Source: Planctomycetota bacterium (GTDB taxonomy: Bacteria; Planctomycetota; Phycisphaerae; Sedimentisphaerales; Anaerohalosphaeraceae). Taken from it: a stretch of DNA of 64,000 bases. The stretch covers positions 110,189-174,188 of the forward strand of contig VRUI01000002.1 of NCBI GenBank assembly GCA_019456225.1, read 5' to 3'. This document shows, one piece after another, positions 45,376 through 52,911 of the stretch (position 1 is its first letter; each line of letters opens with the position of its first letter). The notes beneath the pieces were generated by a model. That model was not told where the DNA came from and did not search any database. It worked only from the letters and a program-made list of their open reading frames with translations. Position numbers and translations under genes: made by a program.

Positions 45376-46425
45376 ATGAAATTTTTTAAATTGAAGTCTG
45401 TTTTTGCCGGTTTTGTGGTTTGCTTGTTGATATCCAGTGCCGGGGCAGCTAGAAACAGCGATACTCGCGACCCTGTGCTAGTGACGGTAAATGGGATTAA
45501 GATTACACAGTTGCAGGTCAACGCAAAGATCGAAAAAGATATTAAGATGGCTATGGATTCCCTTGGTCGTCCGCTTTCATACGCTATGCGGCATAATATG
45601 ATGCTGCGTGCAATCGACGAAATGATTAAAAAGATCGTGATAGATAAACGTATTAAATCTAAAAAGATCAAGGTTACTGTCAAGGAAGTTGATGAAGAGA
45701 TCGCCCGGGTCGCCAAAAACATGAATATATCTGTTCAGAATTTCTATTCCAGGGCAAATTCAACTCAAAATACAACGCCCACCGAGTTGAGGGATCGTTT
45801 TGCGATGGGTTTGAGATTCGACAAGCTTATCGAAAAAGAAGCCGGATCTAAGGCCTTTCTGGTAAGTGATCTTAATGCTAAGATTTACTATAATGGCAAT
45901 AAGGGTGAGTTTACTAAACCGGCCAGGGTCAGAGCGAGCCATATTATGATCAAGTATCCCGGAAATGATGATTCCAGCAAGAGCAATGTGAAATATGCTA
46001 TGAACAAAATTGTTGCGATGGCCAAAAGGGGCATAGACTTTGGAAAAATGGCGAAGAAATATTCGCAGGATAATGTATCCAGGAAAAAAGGCGGTGACCT
46101 TGGTTTCATTTATAAAAATACTAATAATCCGCTGTCAAAAATCGAAGAAGCCGCATTTTCGCTTAAGGCCGGTGAGGTAAGCGATGTGATCGAAATGCCC
46201 TACGGGTGCCATGTGATCAAGGTCTTCAAGGTTGAAGAGGCCGAGCTGAGCAGTTTTGATAAGGTCAAAGACGGAATAAAAGTCTGGATCAAAGATGACC
46301 TCAAGGCAGATTATTCGGCTAAATACATCGATCAACAAATTGCTAAGGCGAAGATCAAGTGGGCCAGAGGCAGGCGACCTGAGCCTATGAAGATCAAAGA
46401 ATCCGACCTTTTGAATAACCGATAA
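45376..46425 (+). CDS. Exported SurA/PpiC-type peptidyl-prolyl isomerase
   Basis: A signal peptide (SVFAGFVVCLLISSAGAA) is followed by a SurA-N-like helical domain (about 30-150) beginning VLVTVNGIKITQLQVNAKIEKD, and a parvulin domain (about 178-275): VRASHIMIKYPGNDD, FGKMAKKYSQDNVSRKKGGDLGFI, AFSLKAGEVSDVIEMPYGCHVIKV. It helps outer-membrane or periplasmic proteins fold. TGAGG precedes the ATG. It is the last backbone gene before the island. Confidence 0.9.
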   Translation: MKFFKLKSVFAGFVVCLLISSAGAARNSDTRDPVLVTVNGIKITQLQVNAKIEKDIKMAMDSLGRPLSYAMRHNMMLRAIDEMIKKIVIDKRIKSKKIKVTVKEVDEEIARVAKNMNISVQNFYSRANSTQNTTPTELRDRFAMGLRFDKLIEKEAGSKAFLVSDLNAKIYYNGNKGEFTKPARVRASHIMIKYPGNDDSSKSNVKYAMNKIVAMAKRGIDFGKMAKKYSQDNVSRKKGGDLGFIYKNTNNPLSKIEEAAFSLKAGEVSDVIEMPYGCHVIKVFKVEEAELSSFDKVKDGIKVWIKDDLKADYSAKYIDQQIAKAKIKWARGRRPEPMKIKESDLLNNR

Positions 46426-46550
46426 CGAACACTCAATAACCAATAAAAAACAGCTTGATCTATTCGCTTTTAATTCCTTGTTCGATATTCCGTGTTGGGT
46501 GTTGGATATTCTCTTTTTACTCCTTTATTCAACATTCCATGTTGGAAAAG

Positions 46551-46770
46551 ATTCAAGAATTAGTTTGACTTCTGTGTGTATCCCTCGTATCATGCCTCGA
46601 AATGGAAGCTTAGGGTGTAAATCCCGTTAGGCCATCAGAGGAAATGCCTGTGTCGATGTTTACCCGAAACGAAACTGTACATTACGCAGACCAACACCTG
46701 CAAACCCGCAGTCTGTGTGACAATACACCTGAAAACCCCGCCAATGAGAATATTTCCCGCTTTCTTAGCA
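46551..46770. repeat. Direct repeat A, copy 1
   Basis: Shares ATTCAAGAATTAGTTTGACTT, CCTCGTATCAT-CC-CGAAATG, GAAGCTTAG-GTGTAAATCCC and further words, in order, with 47570-47765. Similarity is highest in the first 90 bases and fades to the right. No coding function evident. Confidence 0.7.
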
Positions 46771-46858
46771 AAATTCCGATTTTTCTATTAAGAAATCCGG
46801 TCGGGAGGCGTCATGTTTGTGATTTATTATTGATGAATGATAATTGATTATTGTTTAT

Positions 46859-46963
46859 CCGCGGATTTCGCGGATTAACGCGGATTTTTAAAAAGAATAA
46901 AAGATTTGCCACAGAGGCAAAAGAGTGGCACAGAGAAAAGTTAAAAATTGAAAAGAAATAATT
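46859..46963 (+). repeat. Leader repeat B, copy 1
   Basis: Begins CCGCGGATTTCGCGGATTA, continues through GATTTGCCACAGAGG and ends just before the start codon of the next gene. Copies 2 and 3 precede the next two genes. Similar CGCGGATT/GCCACAGAGG words are widespread in environmental genomes (from general knowledge), with unknown function. Confidence 0.75.
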
Positions 46964-47494
46964 ATGTGTGAAAAAAATGAAGGTATGTTGGTATTTCAAG
47001 AAGCACCGGTAATTGAGCTTGCAGCGAATATATTTACAAATGTCCCAATTATTATGCAGTATGATAAAACACCTTTGATTGAAGTCGTCAGAGAGGTGAA
47101 CGTTGGATTTAATATTGAAATACCGATTTATCACAGTGACGGTACGTATTTGGCAAAAGTAAAAGGTTCGCAGATATACCCAACAGACGATGGTATAAAA
47201 GCGGGAGTAAAATTACGGCATCCAGACAAGATGACTGTTTGTGAAATAGATGGAAGAACTGTCTTCGAGGTCGAAAGACAAGAAGCGGCTGCACTTAAAA
47301 CGCAGGCCGAACTTTATACACCTGACGCCTCATTTATTCGTTGCTCCAATTCTGACTTAGCTGGATATGTTTTGGATGATGATGAAAGTCAACTTCAAAT
47401 TGGCGTCCTTATGCCGCAAGGCGAGTATATTGATGGATTCAGAATTGGCATTCATATTCTAAAAGATGGTGGTGTAAATCTTTTTTGCAAGTGA
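46964..47494 (+). CDS. Hypothetical protein, 176 aa
   Basis: A soluble, beta-rich protein without signal peptide. Visible segments include PVIELAANIFTNVPIIMQYD and YLAKVKGSQIYPTDDGIKAGVKLRHPDKMTVCEIDGRTVFEVER, suggesting two small beta domains. I do not recognise the family. GAAAAG lies upstream of the ATG. The gene is bracketed by copies of repeats A and B, which makes it look like an insertable module. Confidence 0.55.
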   Translation: MCEKNEGMLVFQEAPVIELAANIFTNVPIIMQYDKTPLIEVVREVNVGFNIEIPIYHSDGTYLAKVKGSQIYPTDDGIKAGVKLRHPDKMTVCEIDGRTVFEVERQEAAALKTQAELYTPDASFIRCSNSDLAGYVLDDDESQLQIGVLMPQGEYIDGFRIGIHILKDGGVNLFCK

Positions 47495-47569
47495 CTCTTA
47501 ATAGATGCATTGTGGCATTGCGGGTTTACATTGAGCAATTGCGGACCTGATTAGGGATTATTCAAGAAT

Positions 47570-47765
47570 TAGTTTGACTTTTTCACATATTCCTCGTATC
47601 ATACCCCGAAATGGAAGCTTAGAGTGTAAATCCCGTCAGGCTATAAAAGGCATTGACTGTGCCAGTATTTACCGGAAAAGAAGCTGTATTTAGCACAAGC
47701 CACTGCCTGCAACCCATCGATTCGGATAAAACACACCGGCAAAACCTCCAGAGAGCTTTCTAAAT
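47570..47765. repeat. Direct repeat A, copy 2
   Basis: Same order of words as copy 1 at 46551, including CGAAATGGAAGCTTAG and GTGTAAATCCCG. Spacing between the two copies is about 1020 bases and they bracket one gene. Confidence 0.7.
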
Positions 47766-47793
47766 GATTATTGATTATTGAAAAAGAGTTTAG

Positions 47794-47890
47794 CCACGGA
47801 TTTCACGGATTAACACGGATTTTTTGAAAGATTGTAAAGGCTTGCCACAGAGGAAAAAGAGGCAAAAATAGAACTTTAATTTGAAAGGAA
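47794..47890 (+). repeat. Leader repeat B, copy 2
   Basis: CCACGGATTTCACGGATTAA, then CACGGATTTTTTGAAAG, GCTTGCCACAGAGGAAAAA and GGCAAAAATAG. Ends beside the start codon of the nuclease-like gene. Confidence 0.75.
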
Positions 47891-47896
47891 AATACA

Positions 47897-48895
47897 ATGT
47901 ACAAGAAAGTATTATTTGTGGTTTGCGTTATTACCCTTGCTATTACATGTCAGGCCTCCGAAAAGATAAGAGTAGCGACATGGAACATTGAGCACCTAGG
48001 CAGTTCGGGCCGTGGTTTGGGAGGGATCGGCAGCGGTAATCTTCCGAAGCGATCCCCTGAACAATTAAAGAAAATTGCCACTTTTATTAAGAATGATATT
48101 AAAGCTGATTTAATAGCCGTCCAGGAAGTAGCCATCACTGGAAAGAGATTTGGCATCTATATTTCCGACCCCTTAGAAACCATTGTAAATGAGTTGGGAG
48201 ATGACTGGTCTTATTACATCGACTCGACAAGGTGCAATATGGACCATCTAGATTCCATACACAATATGAGTAATGCATTTATCTGGAATAACGCGAAAGT
48301 CCATGCCATGAAGATGTTTAGCATGGAGTTTCCAAACGAATATGTCGGAAAGAAACGATTATTCGACAGGAAACCCCTCATCGGCTATTTTGAAGCAATA
48401 AAAGGCTCTGAGTATACAAACGATTTCCTGATTACAAATGTGCATCTGACCTCTGGCCAAAATAATGATGAAAATCACATAACTGCTATGATAATCATTG
48501 AACAAAACATGAATGCATTGCTAAAGAGTAAGCAAATTAAAGAATCAGATAGAATAATTCTCGGTGATTTTAATGATAATCCATTTGCCAAGAATGACAC
48601 TGGAAAGCCAAAATACACAGACCTGCTCTACAGATATATGGAGTGGAAAAAATATACAGACCTTGTTGCCGTTACGACAGAAGCAACCAGGATGGACTCG
48701 AATTTATCAAGTATTATTGACCATATACTCGTCAACAATAGCGCTGCCCAACATTTGACACAAAAGAGCCAAAAGAATGCGGAAAAAATCTTTCCTGAAA
48801 GTGATCTGGCGCAGTGGAGATCTACCTATAGTGACCATTTCCCACTGGTTATTGAAATAAATATTAAAAATAATGACGATGATGTTGATTATTAA
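47897..48895 (+). CDS. Secreted endonuclease/exonuclease/phosphatase-family protein
   Basis: A signal peptide (VLFVVCVITLAITCQA) precedes a DNase-I-like fold. The catalytic motifs are visible: ATWNIEHLG (Asn), LIAVQEV (Glu), ILGDFNDNP (Asp, Asn) and YSDHFPLVIEI (Asp-His). Members cleave DNA, phospholipids or inositol phosphates; export suggests an extracellular nuclease or phosphodiesterase. GAAAGGAAA lies before the ATG. It is the second module behind a B leader. Confidence 0.85.
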   Translation: MYKKVLFVVCVITLAITCQASEKIRVATWNIEHLGSSGRGLGGIGSGNLPKRSPEQLKKIATFIKNDIKADLIAVQEVAITGKRFGIYISDPLETIVNELGDDWSYYIDSTRCNMDHLDSIHNMSNAFIWNNAKVHAMKMFSMEFPNEYVGKKRLFDRKPLIGYFEAIKGSEYTNDFLITNVHLTSGQNNDENHITAMIIIEQNMNALLKSKQIKESDRIILGDFNDNPFAKNDTGKPKYTDLLYRYMEWKKYTDLVAVTTEATRMDSNLSSIIDHILVNNSAAQHLTQKSQKNAEKIFPESDLAQWRSTYSDHFPLVIEINIKNNDDDVDY

Positions 48896-48910
48896 AAAGA
48901 AATGGTTTAA

Positions 48911-49009
48911 CCACGGATTTCGCGGATTAACACGGTTTTTTAAAAAAGAATAAAAGATTTGCCACAGAGGAAAAAGAGGGGCACAGAGAAAACTAAAAGT
49001 TGAAAGGTT
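48911..49009 (+). repeat. Leader repeat B, copy 3
   Basis: CCACGGATTTCGCGGATTAA, AAGAATAAAAGATTTGCCA, CAGAGGAAAAAGAGG and GGCACAGAGAAAACT match copy 1 closely. It ends beside the ATG of the ATPase gene. Repeat A is not present here. Confidence 0.8.
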
Positions 49010-49015
49010 TTGATT

Positions 49016-51418
49016 ATGGCAAAGAAAGCAAGGAAAGAACAACTGAATATTCTATACGCAGATAAAAAATGGTTAGATAACAACCAGTTTACAGTAATTG
49101 GTGATTATCTTAAAGAAGTAACTATAAATATTCTTGGACTTGGGGGATTCACTATAGAGACGCCTAATGAAACTATCATGTATTTAACAAACAAGATAGG
49201 TGAGAAATGCAATATTCAGGAATATTCACCAATGATGACTATTGAAAAATACACTGAAGGTCAGCCTGATAATATATATTGGATCTCATTCGAGAATGGC
49301 ACTAAATTTATCCTAGAGACTGAATATAATTTAGGAAAAGTGGGATATAAGATTGATAATTTTCGTTTTATTGGATTTGAGAAATCAGATGATGAAAATA
49401 ATAATAAGATTATCAAACCTGTAATTATAGCAAAAACGGGATGTGAAATGGAATCGGCAAGAATGCCAATAGGTATTCCGGGGCTGGCTGAATTACTTTT
49501 CCCTGATCCCGAGAATAGAGGTTTTGAGAAACCTACTGAAGGCAATGTTGTTCCACGGATTGTATTGGTTAAAGGAGCTATGGGGACGGGCAAGACTACA
49601 TTGGCGACACAGATGATGGTGCAAATGGCAAAAGCAAATATTAATTGCGAATACTGGTGCTCAAACGAGGAAAAAAAAGCTATCGAGAATACGGCAACTT
49701 CATTTAAATTCTGCCAGGAGAAGGATCTGAAAACTATGCCCATCTACATAGAAAGCATAGGAAAGGACTACGAAAAAATCGTTACCGAAGGACCGAAACA
49801 GGATACTTTTTTTTCTAGTTTTTTCGACCTTATTAACAACAAGCTGAATAATAATACGCAAGTGCTATTTTTAGATTCTCTAAACATGTCCCAGGCAACA
49901 CATCTTAATAGACAGGAACTCTGGAAGATTTTTAAAAAGTACAAGGACAAAAAGACTTTGCTATCCATATTCCTGCTTGAAGATTATGGTACTGATGGTT
50001 CGGAGAAAGTCAGACAGCTGATCAGTGATTGTGAATTTCTTGCCGACGTTGTAATTGAGATGGGTGAGAAGTCCAGGCATGGATATCAAACCAAATCTAT
50101 AAAAGTTAAGAAGAGGCATTATGGCAAGCAGGTATATGGCGATCATTTTTATAAGATATGTCCTGCCGATAACCCTATGCCAAGTTTTGATGTAAATGAT
50201 AGCACGGGGATAGTAGTTTATCCCTCGATCCACAGGTATCTGTCACGAGCAAGAGAAAGTGTCAAGGAACCACGTCTCGTCAATACCGGAGTGACACACC
50301 TGGATTCCATTTTTCTGGGGGGAAGTGCCAAGAAGCAAAAAATTGAAAAAGGATGTATTGATTCCGATTCGTGTATAGTTATTTCCGGTGAGCGTGGAGG
50401 ACATAAACTGCCGCTTGGCCTAAATCTCCTGATGGGAGGAATGTGGCGAATAGATAACAAGAAGATAGTGGCCGATGATGATGTGCTTCTGATTCTTCTG
50501 GATGAAGAGGCAGACATTCAAATCGCCGCTGCCGCAACGGCAATCAATACGCATCTTTTTACTGGCGTGGAAATCCCAGCCGAATTGAACACTCTTGATA
50601 ATGGAAATTATATTCAATGGCATTCATCTAATAATAAGCATCCAAGAGAAAAAAAATGTCCCTACTTTAATCTGCACGAACATGAAGAGTTAAACAGAGG
50701 CAAGAAGGTTCAATTTCACTCATACTGTGCAGAAATTGGTGCCAAGGATTCACAGAACAAAGATTGTAGAAAGTTGATGGTAGCGGGTTTTAGACCGGGT
50801 TGTGTAACACCCGAGGAATTCATATATACAGTTGATCGGCTATTGACACCTTCGGGGTCAAATAGACAGCGATTTGGCCGGGTACTGTTTTTATCAACAG
50901 CTCATCTCCAGAATCGGTTCCCACTGTTAGGCAGTTCCGAGCTTTTTGTCCCGGCGTTAGTGGATTTGTTCAAATCCAAAGATGTTATTTCAATTTTTGT
51001 TGATGTGCAGGGGCGTGGTTCTGATGAAAAATTATCTTTTGGCCTTGCAGCGCTGGCTGACTACATAATATGTGTAAATGAATTCTCAAGCGAGAATCAA
51101 TATAATGTAACATTTCCAGACAAATTAGAATCGCCGAAGAGAGAATTTTATTCTCACTCTTTCGACAAGCAGAGTTCGAGATATGTAACCTCCATGATTC
51201 ACGTGGAAAATGTTCGGGGAAAGGAGTATTCAAGACCATGTCATGCAGTCACGGTCGGACCAACGGAGGATGGCAAAGGAAACGAACTGTTTATTCTCAA
51301 CGCGAGGAAGACAGAAGATTTGCCGGTGATTTTCCCTAAAGTAGAAAAACCACAAGATACAAAACGAAAAGGAAAAAAGAAAGTTGCCAAGAAGAAAGCG
51401 GCTAAGAAAAAAAAATAG
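49016..51418 (+). CDS. Tandem RecA/KaiC-like ATPase with basic tail
   Basis: About 800 aa. An N-terminal domain of about 165 residues is of unknown type. The first RecA-like domain has a clear Walker A (GAMGTGKTT, about residue 190) followed by EYWCSNEEKK and TQVLFLDSLNMS as Walker B-like strand, the pattern of KaiC/RadA-type ATPases. A second, degenerate RecA-like domain starts at VISGERGGHKLPLGLN (about 455), where the Lys-Thr/Ser is replaced, followed by DDDVLLILLDEEAD. The C-terminus is a Lys-rich tail (KRKGKKKVAKKKAAKKKK), suited to nucleic acid binding. ATG 49016 follows GAAAGG. Not assignable to a named defence system. Confidence 0.75.
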   Translation: MAKKARKEQLNILYADKKWLDNNQFTVIGDYLKEVTINILGLGGFTIETPNETIMYLTNKIGEKCNIQEYSPMMTIEKYTEGQPDNIYWISFENGTKFILETEYNLGKVGYKIDNFRFIGFEKSDDENNNKIIKPVIIAKTGCEMESARMPIGIPGLAELLFPDPENRGFEKPTEGNVVPRIVLVKGAMGTGKTTLATQMMVQMAKANINCEYWCSNEEKKAIENTATSFKFCQEKDLKTMPIYIESIGKDYEKIVTEGPKQDTFFSSFFDLINNKLNNNTQVLFLDSLNMSQATHLNRQELWKIFKKYKDKKTLLSIFLLEDYGTDGSEKVRQLISDCEFLADVVIEMGEKSRHGYQTKSIKVKKRHYGKQVYGDHFYKICPADNPMPSFDVNDSTGIVVYPSIHRYLSRARESVKEPRLVNTGVTHLDSIFLGGSAKKQKIEKGCIDSDSCIVISGERGGHKLPLGLNLLMGGMWRIDNKKIVADDDVLLILLDEEADIQIAAAATAINTHLFTGVEIPAELNTLDNGNYIQWHSSNNKHPREKKCPYFNLHEHEELNRGKKVQFHSYCAEIGAKDSQNKDCRKLMVAGFRPGCVTPEEFIYTVDRLLTPSGSNRQRFGRVLFLSTAHLQNRFPLLGSSELFVPALVDLFKSKDVISIFVDVQGRGSDEKLSFGLAALADYIICVNEFSSENQYNVTFPDKLESPKREFYSHSFDKQSSRYVTSMIHVENVRGKEYSRPCHAVTVGPTEDGKGNELFILNARKTEDLPVIFPKVEKPQDTKRKGKKKVAKKKAAKKKK

Positions 51419-51753
51419 TTTGTATCGAGTAATTGTCTGCCTGAGTTGGGCGATTGCGGGCTTTAAACGGCTTATTTTAAGGGTCGAATGAGGTTTTTGA
51501 AGCTTGGAATGGCTCATTCGAAGCATTGAATGCCGCATTCGAAGCATGGAATTGCGGATTCGAAGCGTTGAATGACGTGTTTGAAGTGTCGAATGCTTCA
51601 TTTAAAGCGTGAAATGCGGCATTTGAAACGGCCTAAGATCGCCTCTTAAGGCGATAAGTGTAATATAAACCGTGTATTTTAATGGAGTTATGAGAATAAT
51701 CGCTATTTAAGGTTAGTTGAACTAAATACCTATGATTTAATTTGAGGTTTGAT
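51419..51753. other. Intergenic region with 21-bp tandem repeats
   Basis: Between the ATPase gene and the SIR2 gene. It contains seven degenerate 21-bp units (51486-51632) and should include the promoter for the SIR2-HerA operon; none is clear. Confidence 0.5.
51486..51632. repeat. 21-bp tandem repeat, seven degenerate units
   Basis: Seven consecutive units begin with GAAT or AAAT and share the frame GAATGxxxxATTCGAAGCxTx. Units at 51507, 51528 and 51549 are closest to each other. Because the unit is a multiple of three, both strands read as seven-residue repeats (FEALNAA type on plus, HSTLRIR type on minus), but stops and lack of a start argue against translation. Confidence 0.85.
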
Positions 51754-52911
51754 ATGGATGGTTTTAAAGAAATAGTTGAAGAGCTATACAAACATTTGGC
51801 CTGTGATAATCAGAACTGGTTATTTGGTGCAGGCATAAGCTATGAATCAAAAGTTCCAATTATGGCTCCTTTGACAAAAAGAGTAAAAGCATTGCTGAAT
51901 GGCGAGAATGGCTTTGGTGAACTTTACAATGCTGTTGAAGCGGATTTATCGGAAAACCATCATATCGAACATGTGCTAAGCCACCTCGGAGATTTAGTAG
52001 CTCTTTCTGAAAGGTCAAAAGACAAAAAAGTTAATTTCGGGGGAACTGATTATGCAAAAGATGTTTTATTGGGATTGCACAAAACATTGGTTGGTCATAT
52101 AGCAAATATTATGAGATATGGATACGTTGAAGTGAATGGTAGTCAATGTGAAGAAATTGGATCAATCAATAATCCGCTTGTATCCATAGAGCATCATCGC
52201 AAGTTCATAAAAGCACTGCTGTCATTTAAATCTAACCAAATATTACGTTCTTCGATAGCATTCTTTACGACCAACTATGATACACTTCTTGAAGATGCAC
52301 TAATTCTGCAAAAACAAAAGGTGTGCGACGGATTCGCAGGGGGTGCAATGGGTTTCTGGGATCCTGAAATGCAATTTAAAGACTCCAATGCAGTTAGTGT
52401 TTGTAAACTCCACGGTTCAGTTGACTGGTATAATGATAAAGAAGATGGCATAATTAGGAGTAGGTATGGTGTGAAATATTTTAGTGACGTTAAGAATGTT
52501 CTTATATACCCACAAGCAACAAAATACATTGAAACACAAAAAGATCCTTTCGCTGCACTTTTTTCTAGATTCAGGGGAAGGTTGAATCTAACGAATGATA
52601 ATATTCTGGTGACCTCTGGGTATAGCTTTGGGGATGACCATATAAACAGCGAAATAGATTTTGCAATAAATAAGCCGAATAATAAGACCACCTTGATTGT
52701 ATTTTTGAAAACTGAAGATGACCAAAACATTAACAAGACTCTCTTGACATGGCTTAACAATAAAGAGTTGTCTAAAAAAATATTTATCGCTACAAACAAA
52801 GGGATTTATCACGGGTCAACTCAAATAATCAACAAAGAGAGTATAGACGATTTATCGTGGTGGACTTTTAATGGCTTAACCAACTTTCTCAAAGGAGGAG
52901 AAGTTTCATGA
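51754..52911 (+). CDS. SIR2-domain NADase of a SIR2-HerA defence pair
   Basis: SIR2_2-type protein. The NAD-binding loop is FGAGIS (about residue 24), with FFTTNYDTLLEDAL (Asn and Asp, about 172), CKLHGSVDW (catalytic His, about 219) and TSGYSFGDDHIN (about 288). In known SIR2-HerA systems the SIR2 subunit degrades NAD+ on phage infection, regulated by the HerA hexamer. The ATG at 51754 follows GAGG at seven bases. Its stop overlaps the herA-like start by four bases (ATGA), so the products are made together. Confidence 0.9.
   Translation: MDGFKEIVEELYKHLACDNQNWLFGAGISYESKVPIMAPLTKRVKALLNGENGFGELYNAVEADLSENHHIEHVLSHLGDLVALSERSKDKKVNFGGTDYAKDVLLGLHKTLVGHIANIMRYGYVEVNGSQCEEIGSINNPLVSIEHHRKFIKALLSFKSNQILRSSIAFFTTNYDTLLEDALILQKQKVCDGFAGGAMGFWDPEMQFKDSNAVSVCKLHGSVDWYNDKEDGIIRSRYGVKYFSDVKNVLIYPQATKYIETQKDPFAALFSRFRGRLNLTNDNILVTSGYSFGDDHINSEIDFAINKPNNKTTLIVFLKTEDDQNINKTLLTWLNNKELSKKIFIATNKGIYHGSTQIINKESIDDLSWWTFNGLTNFLKGGEVS

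Larger units (their letters stand above)
46426..46963. other. Repeat-filled border of the accessory island
   Basis: From left to right: an AT-rich dispersed repeat (46430-46550) related to 23095-23200, the first copy of a ~200 bp direct repeat (46551-46770) and the first copy of a ~100 bp leader (46859-46963). An open frame at 46644-46847 runs through the repeat and is not regarded as a gene. Confidence 0.55.
47495..47896. other. Inter-module region with second copies of repeats A and B
   Basis: Contains repeat A copy 2 (47570-47765) and leader repeat B copy 2 (47794-47890). No gene seen. Confidence 0.6.

Noticed and set aside
46644..46847. 67-codon frame in the island border
   Set aside because: It overlaps direct repeat A, and the second copy of the repeat does not preserve the frame.
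51230..51601. Minus-strand open frame with seven-residue repeats (HSTLRIR type)
   Set aside because: It is the reverse reading of the 21-bp tandem repeat and runs antisense into the ATPase gene. Such frames arise automatically from repeats with a period divisible by three.
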